From positions 1-40,246 of the forward strand of contig BLLU01000038.1 in NCBI GenBank assembly GCA_011959105.1: a stretch of DNA of 40,246 nucleotides, given 5' to 3'. A model generated the notes under the pieces. That model ran no database searches. It was not told the origin of the DNA and saw only the letters and a list, made by a program, of their open reading frames with translations. Made by a program: the position numbers and the translations under genes. Below are positions 1 through 8,710 of the stretch, piece after piece (position 1 is the first letter of the stretch; every line of letters starts with the position of its first letter). This DNA comes from Lachnospiraceae bacterium (lineage in GTDB: Bacteria; Bacillota; Clostridia; Lachnospirales; Lachnospiraceae).

Positions 1-88
1 GTCAGCTGGGAATTGTGCAGATGATATTTTCTTCCCCTGTAGGGGCACCGAAGTGTAGAGACGGAACTGGAATGAGAGGAGTCAAATT

Positions 89-757
89 ATGAAAGAGAAA
101 TTGTGTGGTATTCTGGCGGTCTGTCTGGCCGCTGTGACGGTGTTGGCGGGCTGCGGAAAGCAGGGGCAGGGTTCGGAGCCTGTTCCCGGCGGACAAACCC
201 AGGGCGGGGAGAGCACTCCCGGGCAGCAGGAATCCAGCCAGCCCGCTGTTTCGGAGGAATTGCTGTCCGGCAAGCACCATATTAAGATCAACATGAAAGA
301 CTATGGCGTCATCGAGGTGGAACTGGATGCGGACCAGGCCCCCATCACCGTGACCAATTTTGTAAACCTGGCGAAGGCCGGCTTCTATGACGGTCTGACT
401 TTCCACCGCATCATCGAGGGCTTTATGATGCAGGGGGGTGATCCCAATGGCAATGGCACCGGGGGATCGGATCAGGAGATCAAGGGGGAATTCAGCGAAA
501 ACGGCGTGGACAATTCCCTGTCCCACACCCGGGGAGCCATTTCCATGGCCAGAACCAATATCCCCGACTCCGCCAGTTCCCAGTTCTTTATCATGCATCA
601 GGACGGCACTGCCCTGGACGGCAAGTATGCCTGCTTCGGCTATGTGACCAGCGGCATGGAGATTGTGGATGAAATCTGTGAGAACGCGGTGGAGACGGAC
701 GGCATGGTTCCCGCCGAGTACCAGCCGGTGATCGAGAGCATTGAGGTGGTGGATTAG
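89..757 (+). CDS. Cyclophilin-type peptidyl-prolyl cis-trans isomerase, lipoprotein
   Basis: This 222-residue protein is a predicted surface lipoprotein that catalyses cis-trans isomerisation of X-Pro bonds in exported proteins. Residues 1-21 form a signal peptide ending in the lipobox LAGC, with Cys21 or so as lipid anchor. A Gly/Gln/Pro/Ser-rich linker follows (about 23-60). The cyclophilin domain fills about 63-222 and shows the active-site motifs FHRIIEGFMMQGGDP, GAISMAR and SSQFFI, plus the FGYV segment near the end. Length and order match bacterial PpiB-like cyclophilins with an added lipoprotein leader. The ATG is preceded by GAGAGGAG (about 75-82). It stands alone upstream of a helicase gene, and a GC-rich hairpin lies in the 56-base gap. 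The family assignment is firm; the extracytoplasmic location is inferred from the lipobox. Confidence 0.95.
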   Translation: MKEKLCGILAVCLAAVTVLAGCGKQGQGSEPVPGGQTQGGESTPGQQESSQPAVSEELLSGKHHIKINMKDYGVIEVELDADQAPITVTNFVNLAKAGFYDGLTFHRIIEGFMMQGGDPNGNGTGGSDQEIKGEFSENGVDNSLSHTRGAISMARTNIPDSASSQFFIMHQDGTALDGKYACFGYVTSGMEIVDEICENAVETDGMVPAEYQPVIESIEVVD

Positions 758-789
758 AATACGGACGCTCTGGCGGTACGCATGAAAAC

Positions 790-810
790 GGGGGAGCAGG
801 CTTCTCCCCC
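790..810 (+). other. GC-rich hairpin between cyclophilin and helicase genes
   Basis: GGGGGAG (790-796) pairs perfectly with CTCCCCC (804-810) around a 7-base loop. No T run follows, so it is a weak candidate for an intrinsic terminator. It sits immediately before an in-frame ATG at 814, which would be a poor start because the hairpin occupies its ribosome-binding position. Confidence 0.45.
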
Positions 811-831
811 GATATGCGGGAAAGAGGAGAG

Positions 832-3800
832 ATGAACGCAGTCTACAGGGACATTTTCAAGGCGATTCATGAGGGAAAATGGCTTAGCATCGAATATCGG
901 AACCAGGAAGAGCGGCTGACCAAGTACTGGATCGGCATCCGGGATCTGGATGTCCACAGGGGAATTCTGTTCGTGGACGGCCTGCATCTGGGAAAATACA
1001 CGGTGGCCGATCTTCGGATCAAGATTGACTCCATCCAGTGTTCCCAGGTGGTGGAGGGTTCTTACTGCCCGGTGAACCAGAAGCTGGTGGAGGATATTTA
1101 TCTAAATCCCCACAAATATAAGACATTGTTTGACAACACGGCCAACTTGAAGATCTTAAGCTATCTGGAGATGTGCAACCGTCTGGATACCACTCCCTAT
1201 ATAGCGGATTTTGAGTTGGTCCGCTATTTGGACCGGGAAAGGCTGGTGGGGGAGGTCTATGAACTCAGCGAGGAGCAGTTTCGGGAGATCGTGAAAAAGT
1301 TTCAGTACAAGACTCGCCAGCCGGAGCGCCGGGACGGCTCCCTGCGGCTGCAGCAGCTTGCCATGAACGTGCTGAGCGTCCATTTGGCCAGGGGATTGCA
1401 TGTGCTGGCCTACCGCAGCCTGAATCTGGACATCAAGAGGCGGGTGCTGCGCCCGGACGAGGAGATCACCGTGTGCACGGAGTTTACGGTGGACGGTTCC
1501 ACGCAGAGCATCCGCAGATATCTGGACGCGGAGGATTATGAACTGGTACGGGACTTTGCCGGAAACCAGGAGCGGATCAAGGACTGCGTCAATCGGCACA
1601 CCCGCAGACAGAATGCCCTGGTGGACGATATGCCTTATATCATCGGCCTGGGCATGGACATTGCCCTGGACCTGCACAAGGAATACAAGGCCATTCTGAA
1701 ACTGTACCGGGAGAACCGGGTTCCCGTGCCCATCAAGGCGTTTTTCGGGGATTTGCTGGAACGCCCCAGGGCCCGGCAGGCCAGCCCCATCGCCCTGATC
1801 AACCAGCGGGTCAACATGGACCAGCTGCTGGCCATCAACAATGCCATGAAATACCCGGTGGCCTATATCCAGGGCCCTCCCGGCACGGGTAAAACCAACA
1901 CCATTCTCAACACCATCATGACGGCCTTCTTCAATGAAAAGACCGTGCTTTTTGCTTCCAACAACAATCATCCCATAGACGGCGTATGTGAGAAACTCAC
2001 CGGTCTGGAATACCGGGGGAAGCCCATTGCTTTTCCCATCCTGCGGCTGGGCAACCGGGAGGTGGTGCGGGAAGCCATTCTGTATATCCGGGAACTGTAC
2101 CGGCGCACCCGCTCCGTCTCCGTATTTGAGAGCACGCTGGACCGCAATCGGGACGAACGGAAACAGCGGGCCAGGAAACTCTCGGATCTGTTGAAAAAAT
2201 ATGATGAGGCGCTGGACCTCCAGGAGCGGGGAGAGACCATCCGGCGTCTTTTGGAATACCAGGATGGACAGCAGATGACAGCCCAGATGCTTCCCTTTCA
2301 GGCAGATCTGGGAGGCAGGCAGCTTAAGCGGATCAGACAGCGTCTGGATACTCTGGGCAAGGTGTCGGAAGAGCAGGCCCTGGCGCTGGTGGACGATGAT
2401 GTGGAGGAATTGAAAAAATATCTCTATTATACCGGGGCCGGCTATATGAAACGGCTGGACGACAAAGAATTTGAGGAATTACGGAAGATTCTGCAGGAGG
2501 AGGATTTGGACAAGGCCACGGAGGCTTTTGCAAAATATCTGGGGGAAAAGAAAAATCTGCTGCGCCTGCAGAAAATTTTTCCCATTATCGCCACTACCTG
2601 TATCTCCGCACATCGTTTGGGGGAGCCGGAGCCTTTGTTTGACATGGTGATTATGGATGAGGCCAGCCAGTGCAATATGGCGGTATCTCTGGTACCCATC
2701 CTGCGGGGCAACAATCTGATGCTGGTGGGGGATCCCCAGCAGCTGAGCCCGGTGATCCTGCTGGACGAACTGACGGGGGAAAGGCTGAAAAAGCGCTACT
2801 GTGTTACCGAGGAGTATGATTACCGCAGGAATTCCATCTACAAGGTCTATTTGGCCTGCGATGCGGTGAGCGATGAGATCCTGCTGCACAACCACTACCG
2901 ATGCCATCCCGAAATCATCGGTTTCAACAATAAAAAGTACTACAATTCCCGTCTGCAGATCAAGACCGTCAGCCAGGAACCGGTACCCCTGGAGTATCTG
3001 GACATGCAGGACGCCCAGGCGGGCCTGAAGAATACGGCTCCGGCGGAGGCAGAGGCCATCGCCGCCTATGCCGCTGCCCACAGGGAGCGTTCCATCGGTA
3101 TTATCACCCCTTTTGTGAACCAGAAGCTGCTGATTGAGCAGGCCTTGAAGGAGGCGGGGGTCACGGGTGTGACCTGCGGCACGGTCCACGCCTTCCAGGG
3201 GGATGAGAAAGAGGTGATTCTGTTTTCCACGGCTGTCACCGACCAGACCCAGGCGGGTACATATGAATGGCTGAAAAACAACAAGGAATTGATCAATGTG
3301 GCCACTTCCCGGGCCAGGGACAAGCTGGTGGTGCTGGGCAGCCAGAAGAATCTGAGCCGCCTGCACCAGGAGGAGGGGCAGGACGATCTGTACGAATTGG
3401 TGCAGTATGTGCGCAGCAGCGGAAAGACCGCTGTAACCCCTAAAAAGGCCAATTCCCGGGCTCTGGGGGTCAAGCCTTTCAGCACCGCCACCGAGGAGGC
3501 TTTTCTGCGGAATTTAAGCCATGCGCTGAGCAATATCTGGCTGAGCCAGAGCCGGTACGCGGTACATAAGGAAGTGCCCATTTCCCAGGTGTTCCAGAGT
3601 AATGATACCTTTGACGATCTGTTTTATACAGGCCGGTTTGACTTTGTGGTCTACGAAAAGCAGGGGGAGCAGGAACTGCCCATGCTGGCCATCGAACTGG
3701 ACGGCAAGGAGCACTATGAGGATGAGGTGGTGCGCCGCAGGGACGAGAAGAAGAACCGGATCTGCCGGGAGCATCATTTACAGATCATCCGGGTCGAAAA

Positions 3801-3867
3801 CTCTTACGCCAGGCGGTATAACCATATCAAGGACATTCTGCTGGAGTACTTTTCCAAGATGCATTAG
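832..3867 (+). CDS. WYL-like domain / superfamily 1 helicase / PD-(D/E)XK (DUF2726-like) nuclease fusion
   Basis: A protein of about 1011 residues that probably unwinds and cuts nucleic acid. Residues about 5-85 resemble a WYL-type SH3-like barrel (AIHEGKWLSIEYRNQ, then VDGLHLGKYTVADLRIKIDSI). The helicase core shows Walker A GPPGTGKT (about residue 348), Walker B DEASQCN (about 610), motif III GDPQQLSPV, motif V-like HAFQGDEKEV and motif VI ATSRAR, as in the UvrD/Upf1-like SF1 class. A C-terminal domain of about 125 residues has RFDFVV followed by AIELDGKEHY, the D...ExD/K pattern of DUF2726-type PD-(D/E)XK nucleases. I start it at ATG 832 behind AAGAGGAGAG, because the ATG at 814 follows a hairpin with no Shine-Dalgarno. 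The 832 spacing is short, so the start is not certain. The role (repair, RNA handling or phage defence) is unknown; recQ follows on the same strand. Confidence 0.85.
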   Translation: MNAVYRDIFKAIHEGKWLSIEYRNQEERLTKYWIGIRDLDVHRGILFVDGLHLGKYTVADLRIKIDSIQCSQVVEGSYCPVNQKLVEDIYLNPHKYKTLFDNTANLKILSYLEMCNRLDTTPYIADFELVRYLDRERLVGEVYELSEEQFREIVKKFQYKTRQPERRDGSLRLQQLAMNVLSVHLARGLHVLAYRSLNLDIKRRVLRPDEEITVCTEFTVDGSTQSIRRYLDAEDYELVRDFAGNQERIKDCVNRHTRRQNALVDDMPYIIGLGMDIALDLHKEYKAILKLYRENRVPVPIKAFFGDLLERPRARQASPIALINQRVNMDQLLAINNAMKYPVAYIQGPPGTGKTNTILNTIMTAFFNEKTVLFASNNNHPIDGVCEKLTGLEYRGKPIAFPILRLGNREVVREAILYIRELYRRTRSVSVFESTLDRNRDERKQRARKLSDLLKKYDEALDLQERGETIRRLLEYQDGQQMTAQMLPFQADLGGRQLKRIRQRLDTLGKVSEEQALALVDDDVEELKKYLYYTGAGYMKRLDDKEFEELRKILQEEDLDKATEAFAKYLGEKKNLLRLQKIFPIIATTCISAHRLGEPEPLFDMVIMDEASQCNMAVSLVPILRGNNLMLVGDPQQLSPVILLDELTGERLKKRYCVTEEYDYRRNSIYKVYLACDAVSDEILLHNHYRCHPEIIGFNNKKYYNSRLQIKTVSQEPVPLEYLDMQDAQAGLKNTAPAEAEAIAAYAAAHRERSIGIITPFVNQKLLIEQALKEAGVTGVTCGTVHAFQGDEKEVILFSTAVTDQTQAGTYEWLKNNKELINVATSRARDKLVVLGSQKNLSRLHQEEGQDDLYELVQYVRSSGKTAVTPKKANSRALGVKPFSTATEEAFLRNLSHALSNIWLSQSRYAVHKEVPISQVFQSNDTFDDLFYTGRFDFVVYEKQGEQELPMLAIELDGKEHYEDEVVRRRDEKKNRICREHHLQIIRVENSYARRYNHIKDILLEYFSKMH

Positions 3868-3911
3868 TGTGAGAAGAACGGCATTTCTCCGCACAGAATC
3901 ATGGGGGTTAG
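3868..3911 (+). repeat. Palindromic intergenic element, family A, short copy
   Basis: Directly after the helicase stop codon TAG, TGTGAGAAGAAC begins an imperfect hairpin: TGTG+AGAA (3868-3875) pairs with TTCT+CACA (3885-3888, 3892-3895), with three unpaired bases on the 3' side. It ends in CATGGGGGTTAG (3900-3911). The same leader, the same three-base bulge and nearly the same tail (CATGGGAGTTAG) occur at 29821-29927, also directly after a TAG stop. Confidence 0.5.
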
Positions 3912-3937
3912 AACGGAAAAAGAAAGGAAGCAAAGCA

Positions 3938-5815
3938 TTGCAAAAACAGGAAATACTGAAGAAATATTTTGGCTACAAAGATTTCCGGCCGGGCCAGGAA
4001 CTGCTCATCGACAGTCTCCTGGCGGGGCGGGACGTGCTGGGCATCATGCCCACCGGGGCGGGCAAATCCATCTGCTATCAGGTACCGGCCCTGCTGCTGC
4101 CGGGGATCACGGTGGTGGTCTCTCCCTTGATCTCTCTGATGAAAGATCAGGTTCAGGCCCTGAACCAGGCGGGCGTCCACGCCGCCTATATCAACAGTTC
4201 CCTGACGGAAGGCCAGATTCGGAAAGCCATGGAATACGCCGCGACAGGCAGATACAAGATTATCTATGTGGCCCCGGAACGCCTGGAGACCTGGGAATTT
4301 ACCTGCTTTGCCCGGCAGGCCCGGATCAGTATGGTGGCGGTGGACGAGGCTCACTGTATCTCCCAGTGGGGGCAGGATTTCCGGCCCAGCTATCTGAAAA
4401 TCGTTTCTTTTGTGAAAAAGCTGGCTCCCCGGCCTGTGATCGGCGCCTTCACCGCCACGGCCACCAGTCAGGTAAAAGACGACATCATCGCCGTGCTGGG
4501 ACTGGGGAATCCCCAACTCCTGATCAGCGGCTTCGACCGCCGGAACCTCTTTTTCGGCGTGGAAACTCCCAAAAGCAAATTGAGTTATGTACAGCAGTAT
4601 ATAGAGAGTCATCCCGGAGACAGCGGCATCATTTACTGCGCCACCCGCAAGAATGTGGAGAAGGTGCATGAGGCTCTGCTGGCCAGGGGCATTGCCGCAG
4701 CCAGGTACCATGCGGGACTGACGGCCCAGGAGCGCAGTGAGAACCAGGAGGATTTTATCTACGACAGAAAACCGGTTATCGTGGCCACCAACGCTTTCGG
4801 CATGGGCATCGACAAATCCAATGTGCGCTATGTACTCCATTTCAACATGCCCCAGAGTATGGAAAACTATTACCAGGAGGCGGGCCGGGCAGGCCGTGAC
4901 GGTGCGGCATCGGAGTGTATTATGCTCTACTCCGGTCAGGACGTGATGGTAAACCAGTATTTGCTGGACAACAAGGCTCCCAACGAGGAATTGGGCCCGG
5001 AGGAGAACGCGCTGGTGCGGGAGCGGGACAGCCAGCGGCTGCAGAGCATGGTGGGATATGCCCGCTCCACCAACTGTCTGCGAAAATATATTCTGGAATA
5101 TTTCGGGGAATACGGTCTGCAGCGCTGTGAGAACTGTTCTGTCTGCCGGGGGGAATATGAGGAGCAGGACTGCACGGAGCAGGCCCGGCAGGTCGTCACC
5201 TGCATTCTGGAACTGCGCCAGCGCTACGGCGTTAATGTGGTGGCCGGAACGCTGCACGGGGACAAGCGCTCCAAACTGCTGGCTCTGGGGGCGGACCGCT
5301 GCTCCACCTACGGCGTCTTACAGGCCCTGTCCGAGGACCGGATCAAACGGATCATTCGGGAACTGGAGGAACGGGAATATCTGGAGTCCACGCCGGACAA
5401 ATATGCCGTCCTCAAAGTCTGCGCCAGGGCCCAGGACCTGCTGGAGGGCAGCGATTCCCTGATCCTGCGTTTTGCCAGAGAAGAGGAAGGTGCTGCTGCC
5501 AGAACCCGGAAAGCCCGTAAGTCGGATGTGCTGAACAGCAGGGGGCTGGAGCTTTTCGATGTGCTTAAGAAACTGCGGATGGAACTGGCCCGGGAGGGCG
5601 GCGTACCTCCTTATATGGTGTTCAGCGACAAGACCCTCACCGATATGTGTATCCGCCTGCCCTTTGACAAGGGAGAGATGCTGCAGGTGGCGGGTGTGGG
5701 AGAGAAAAAGTATGAGCGTTATGGCCAGCCGTTTCTGGAGGCGGTGCGGGAATTTACCCGGGGCCGGAAAGAGAAAACCTCTTTCGGAGAACAGGGTATG
5801 GACCGTTTTTGTTAA
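3938..5815 (+). CDS. recQ: ATP-dependent DNA helicase RecQ
   Basis: RecQ is a 3'-5' superfamily 2 DNA helicase for recombination and replication-fork repair; this one is 625 residues, close to the usual 600 or so. Visible motifs are RPGQ (motif 0), PTGAGKS (Lys43), DEAHCISQWG (from 136), the TATA/TSQ motif III region, and AGRAGRDG (motif VI). A zinc-binding region follows (RKYILEYFGE then CENCSVC), then a winged-helix segment and a C-terminal HRDC domain (about 535-610, LFDVLKKLRMELARE). I place the start at TTG 3938: it is preceded by AGAAAGGAAG (3921-3930) at 7 bases, it begins LQKQEILKKYFGYKDFRPGQ, and no ATG in frame fits. The open frame extends upstream into the previous gene but that part is non-homologous. 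Its stop overlaps the stop of the convergent gene. Confidence 0.95.
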   Translation: MQKQEILKKYFGYKDFRPGQELLIDSLLAGRDVLGIMPTGAGKSICYQVPALLLPGITVVVSPLISLMKDQVQALNQAGVHAAYINSSLTEGQIRKAMEYAATGRYKIIYVAPERLETWEFTCFARQARISMVAVDEAHCISQWGQDFRPSYLKIVSFVKKLAPRPVIGAFTATATSQVKDDIIAVLGLGNPQLLISGFDRRNLFFGVETPKSKLSYVQQYIESHPGDSGIIYCATRKNVEKVHEALLARGIAAARYHAGLTAQERSENQEDFIYDRKPVIVATNAFGMGIDKSNVRYVLHFNMPQSMENYYQEAGRAGRDGAASECIMLYSGQDVMVNQYLLDNKAPNEELGPEENALVRERDSQRLQSMVGYARSTNCLRKYILEYFGEYGLQRCENCSVCRGEYEEQDCTEQARQVVTCILELRQRYGVNVVAGTLHGDKRSKLLALGADRCSTYGVLQALSEDRIKRIIRELEEREYLESTPDKYAVLKVCARAQDLLEGSDSLILRFAREEEGAAARTRKARKSDVLNSRGLELFDVLKKLRMELAREGGVPPYMVFSDKTLTDMCIRLPFDKGEMLQVAGVGEKKYERYGQPFLEAVREFTRGRKEKTSFGEQGMDRFC

Positions 5816-6258
5816 ACTGCGGCCTCTATACGCTTATATTCCATCAGCGTGATCTGCCCCGTGTGTGAGGCGGCAAAAGTCACTTCATCCACCCCCACCG
5901 GGTTGTGGGCATCCACATAGGGCATGAGGGTGAATGTAATATGTACCGTGGGATTGAGGGCTTGAGGGTCGGACTGCAGCTCTTTCAGGGTTACATAGTA
6001 CCAGGACACGGTGGGAACTTCTTCTCCCTGCCCGGAGTAATAGGCCCGGCAGGCTTCCTGGATATGGGACAGATAGCTGTTGACCAGGGCCATATCCGAC
6101 AGGGGCAGCGAAGTCCAGTCCGAAGTATACGGAAAGGCCAGGGCATTGTCCTCCGCCGCCTGGGATTTCCCGATGTTTTTAGTGGTGGGCAGAACGCAGA
6201 TCACCAGACATGCGATGCCCAATATGGTCCGCAGTTTGATATGTAAGATTCGGTTCAT
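5812..6258 (-). CDS. Small secreted protein, DUF3888-like
   Basis: This 148-residue protein has an N-terminal hydrophobic stretch (about 9-24) and a plausible signal peptidase site near SQA-AED (about 33-36), so it is probably exported. The C-terminal half, with ITFTLMPYVDAHNPVG and DEVTFAAS, resembles the conserved core of DUF3888 proteins of Bacilli and Clostridia (T-PYVG-HNPVG-D-ITF), whose function is unknown to me. The ATG at 6258 has GGGGGAG five bases upstream on the minus strand. It converges on recQ and the two stop codons share the tetranucleotide TTAA at 5812-5815. Plus-strand frames across it look like shadows. Family assignment is from memory of the motif and moderate. Confidence 0.7.
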   Translation of the reverse strand: MNRILHIKLRTILGIACLVICVLPTTKNIGKSQAAEDNALAFPYTSDWTSLPLSDMALVNSYLSHIQEACRAYYSGQGEEVPTVSWYYVTLKELQSDPQALNPTVHITFTLMPYVDAHNPVGVDEVTFAASHTGQITLMEYKRIEAAV

Positions 6259-6536
6259 GGGGGCTCCCCCTATGTGGAATTGCTTTTGTGTTATTCTATG
6301 CGGCAGCAGGCAGGAGGGTGCATGGCTTATGGGGGTGGAAAGGGCATTGCTGCTTTGTATAAAGATAAAATACCATGATAAGCGGTTAGGCAGGAAAAGA
6401 GAGACTTGTAAGAAAAGATTTTAGGTGAAATGTGGTCAGGATATGCTATAATTAAGTTGTTAGTCCCTCCAGTGTAAAAGAAGTTCCTTCAGGAGTGGCG
6501 CCGGTTAGAACGCAAAGCCATGGAAAGAGACATGTC
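6259..6536. other. Divergent intergenic region
   Basis: About 280 bases separate the DUF3888-like gene (minus) and the solute-binding lipoprotein gene (plus). It is AT-richer than its surroundings and should hold promoters for both. A good plus-strand promoter is visible near 6444-6452; I see no convincing minus-strand promoter. The segment AACGCAAAGCC near 6509 recalls part of a c-di-GMP-I riboswitch, but the other conserved parts are missing. Confidence 0.5.
6444..6452 (+). promoter_or_regulatory. Extended -10 promoter for the solute-binding lipoprotein gene
   Basis: TGCTATAAT is a perfect extended -10 (TG-N-TATAAT) with the hexamer at 6447-6452. No good -35 is seen at 17 bases upstream, as is common for extended -10 promoters. 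It lies 85 bases before the chosen ATG. Confidence 0.6.
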
Positions 6537-8651
6537 ATGCCATATAAAAAACAGATTATTTTCGGCATCTGCCATGCCATTGTACTAATAATGATATTTT
6601 TATCAGGCTGCGGGAAAGAAAAAGAAGAGGGCGTGGACGAAAAGGCTTTCGGCGTGGATTTTACGCAGACGCAGGCGATTCCCCGCCCTGAGCAGGTAGT
6701 CTGCGGCCGTGAGTGTGTCTGGGCTGTCACGGCTGTAAAGGGCGACTGCATTTACCGATTGGAGTATGCCTCCGGCGAAGCCGCCGCCGTTGAGATTCCG
6801 TGGCAGCAGGAGAAAGAGGAAAGCCTGATCAATATCGCGCAGAGGGACGGAACACTCTATGCGCAGGTTTATCTGCCGGAGGAAACTGTTTTTGAGATTC
6901 GAAAGTATGTGGGAGGGACCTGGCTTAAGGTCACTGCCTTTGAGGCTGTTGATGAGGAGTGGCAAAACCTGGGGAGCGGCCTTTATGTGGACTCCGAAGA
7001 AAAAGTTTATCTGGCGGGCCGGGGCAAAGTTACCCGTTTTGGAGAGGAAGGAAAACCGGAGCAGGAGTATCGGCTGGGCGGAGATGCCCGCTTTTTCCTG
7101 GAGAATGAAGAAGGCGTCGTGGAATGCGTGGCTGTGACGAAAAAAGGAATTGCCTTATATTGTCTGCAGGAAGACCAGGCGGAGAAACAATGGGACCTGG
7201 AGGCCTATACGCTGCGCCCCGTTGGCCTGACTGGTTCAGATGAGGGGCTGCTGTGCCTGGCCACGGAGGAGGAACTGCTGTTTGTCGATAAAGGCAGCGG
7301 CAGGTTGTTGGCCCGTTCCGATCTGACAGCCTGTGGGGTTTCCTCTGTTTTGGCGGGGACCTATGACCCGCAGGAGGAAAGCCTGCGGCTCTATGGGAAG
7401 GAAAGCGGCGGGAATCTGTGCTATAGTCTGTTGAGTCACCGGGACAACTTCGGGGAACAGCGTGCCGAACTGGTCTATGGAACCATGCGATACATGGGGG
7501 TCACGGAGGAAGTACAGGCGGCGATCATGGAATTCAACCGAACCAATGAGGATTATTATATCAAGATTAGGAATTATAATACCATGCGGGGGCCGGAGGA
7601 CCAGGAGTGGAACTGGTGGGATGATTTGCTCCGGCTGCAGGCAGACATGGCTGGCGGGAACGCGCCGGATCTCATTGAAATGGCGGGACTGGGACGTTAT
7701 AAGTCCTACGCCGGGAACGGTTATCTGGAGGATCTGACCCCATATCTGGAGCAGTCCCCCTATGGAGATGACCTGATCTGGAACGTGCTGAACGGTTTTA
7801 AAGTGAACGGGGGTCTGTATCTTATGACACCGCATTTTGCGGTGAGCGGTGTTGTAATAAACCCGGAATATGCCGGGATGGCCGAACAATGGAATACCGG
7901 GGCGCTGTATGAGATGATTGAGATAAATCAGTGGGAAAAATCTCTTTATATCGGCTCCCGTAATCCGTCGTATTTGTTGGAGTATCTGATGCGCGGCATG
8001 TTAAACGACTTTGTGGACTGGGAGAAACGGGAAGCCTCGTTTGAGACGGAGGAATTCTTAAAGATACTGGCGCTGTGCAGGGAGAGCGGGAAATGGGCAG
8101 GGACGGACTTGCCTTCAGGGGAATACCGGGAACTGCAGGAAGGCTTGCTGGTGGGCGAGGCTTATCTGTACAGCTATAGCGCCTATTTGAACTATGTGGA
8201 TGTATTTGGCAGACAATGCAGGGTCTATGGTTTTCCCAACGCTGCCGGGCAAGTATACGGAGTGCATATGCAGAGCGACAGCTGCGCCATCTATGCGGGG
8301 AGCCGACACAAAGAAGGAGCCTGGGCCTATATTGAAAGCCTTCTTGGGGAAACGAATCAGATGGGGAGCGGATATGAGTTTCCCATTTGCGGTTCCTGGC
8401 TGAAGGCGTTGGAAAAGACGGAGAGAAAGGATGTCATAATCGTAAACCATTTGGAAGAGCAACTGACAGAGGCTCAGATCCAGATGATAAATGATGTGAT
8501 CTACCAGGGCGAGTTTGTGTATATGGAGGTGGATTCCTATATCCGCAGTATTCTGCAGGAAGAGGCGGCGGCTTATTTCGCAGGGGACAAGACCGCAGAG
8601 GAGACGGCCCGCGTTATCCAGAGTAAGGTGCAGCTTATTTTAGAGGAATAG
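6537..8651 (+). CDS. Extracellular solute-binding lipoprotein with long N-terminal extension
   Basis: A 704-residue lipoprotein. The start at 6537 (MPYKKQIIFG) gives a standard leader with lipobox LSGC, Cys25, and has GGAAAGAG seven bases upstream; the GTG at 6495 would add 14 residues before the signal peptide. Residues about 30-300 are rich in beta-strand-like repeats with aromatic and acidic turns (GDCIYRLEYASGE, DGTLYAQVYLPEE, GSGLYVDSEEKVYLAGRG), suggesting a beta-propeller. From about 305 the sequence fits an ABC-type family 1 solute-binding protein: EVQAAIMEFNRTNEDYYIKI, then ADMAGGNAPDLIEMAGL and GYLEDLTPYLEQS. No ABC permease genes are adjacent. An alpha-galactosidase and a sugar symporter follow, so a sugar ligand is plausible. 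The propeller is inference from pattern only. Confidence 0.8.
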   Translation: MPYKKQIIFGICHAIVLIMIFLSGCGKEKEEGVDEKAFGVDFTQTQAIPRPEQVVCGRECVWAVTAVKGDCIYRLEYASGEAAAVEIPWQQEKEESLINIAQRDGTLYAQVYLPEETVFEIRKYVGGTWLKVTAFEAVDEEWQNLGSGLYVDSEEKVYLAGRGKVTRFGEEGKPEQEYRLGGDARFFLENEEGVVECVAVTKKGIALYCLQEDQAEKQWDLEAYTLRPVGLTGSDEGLLCLATEEELLFVDKGSGRLLARSDLTACGVSSVLAGTYDPQEESLRLYGKESGGNLCYSLLSHRDNFGEQRAELVYGTMRYMGVTEEVQAAIMEFNRTNEDYYIKIRNYNTMRGPEDQEWNWWDDLLRLQADMAGGNAPDLIEMAGLGRYKSYAGNGYLEDLTPYLEQSPYGDDLIWNVLNGFKVNGGLYLMTPHFAVSGVVINPEYAGMAEQWNTGALYEMIEINQWEKSLYIGSRNPSYLLEYLMRGMLNDFVDWEKREASFETEEFLKILALCRESGKWAGTDLPSGEYRELQEGLLVGEAYLYSYSAYLNYVDVFGRQCRVYGFPNAAGQVYGVHMQSDSCAIYAGSRHKEGAWAYIESLLGETNQMGSGYEFPICGSWLKALEKTERKDVIIVNHLEEQLTEAQIQMINDVIYQGEFVYMEVDSYIRSILQEEAAAYFAGDKTAEETARVIQSKVQLILEE

Positions 8652-8710
8652 GACGGAAGGGCGGACATATGCATGGCGCCCAGGGGCTTGCGTCCCGGGA
8701 GGAGAGAGAT

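Noticed and set aside
34..45. CCCC-TGTA-GGGG hairpin before the cyclophilin gene
   Set aside because: Four-base stem only; too short to call a terminator or operator.
3602..3937. Upstream extension of the recQ frame to give a 737-residue protein
   Set aside because: The extra 112 residues overlap the helicase-nuclease gene in another frame, resemble no RecQ, and a TTG with a good Shine-Dalgarno sits exactly at the RecQ domain start.
6470..6545. Possible c-di-GMP-I riboswitch before the solute-binding lipoprotein gene (AACGCAAAGCC)
   Set aside because: Only one conserved block is present; the GGGCAAACC-like 5' block and the tetraloop-receptor helices are not seen.
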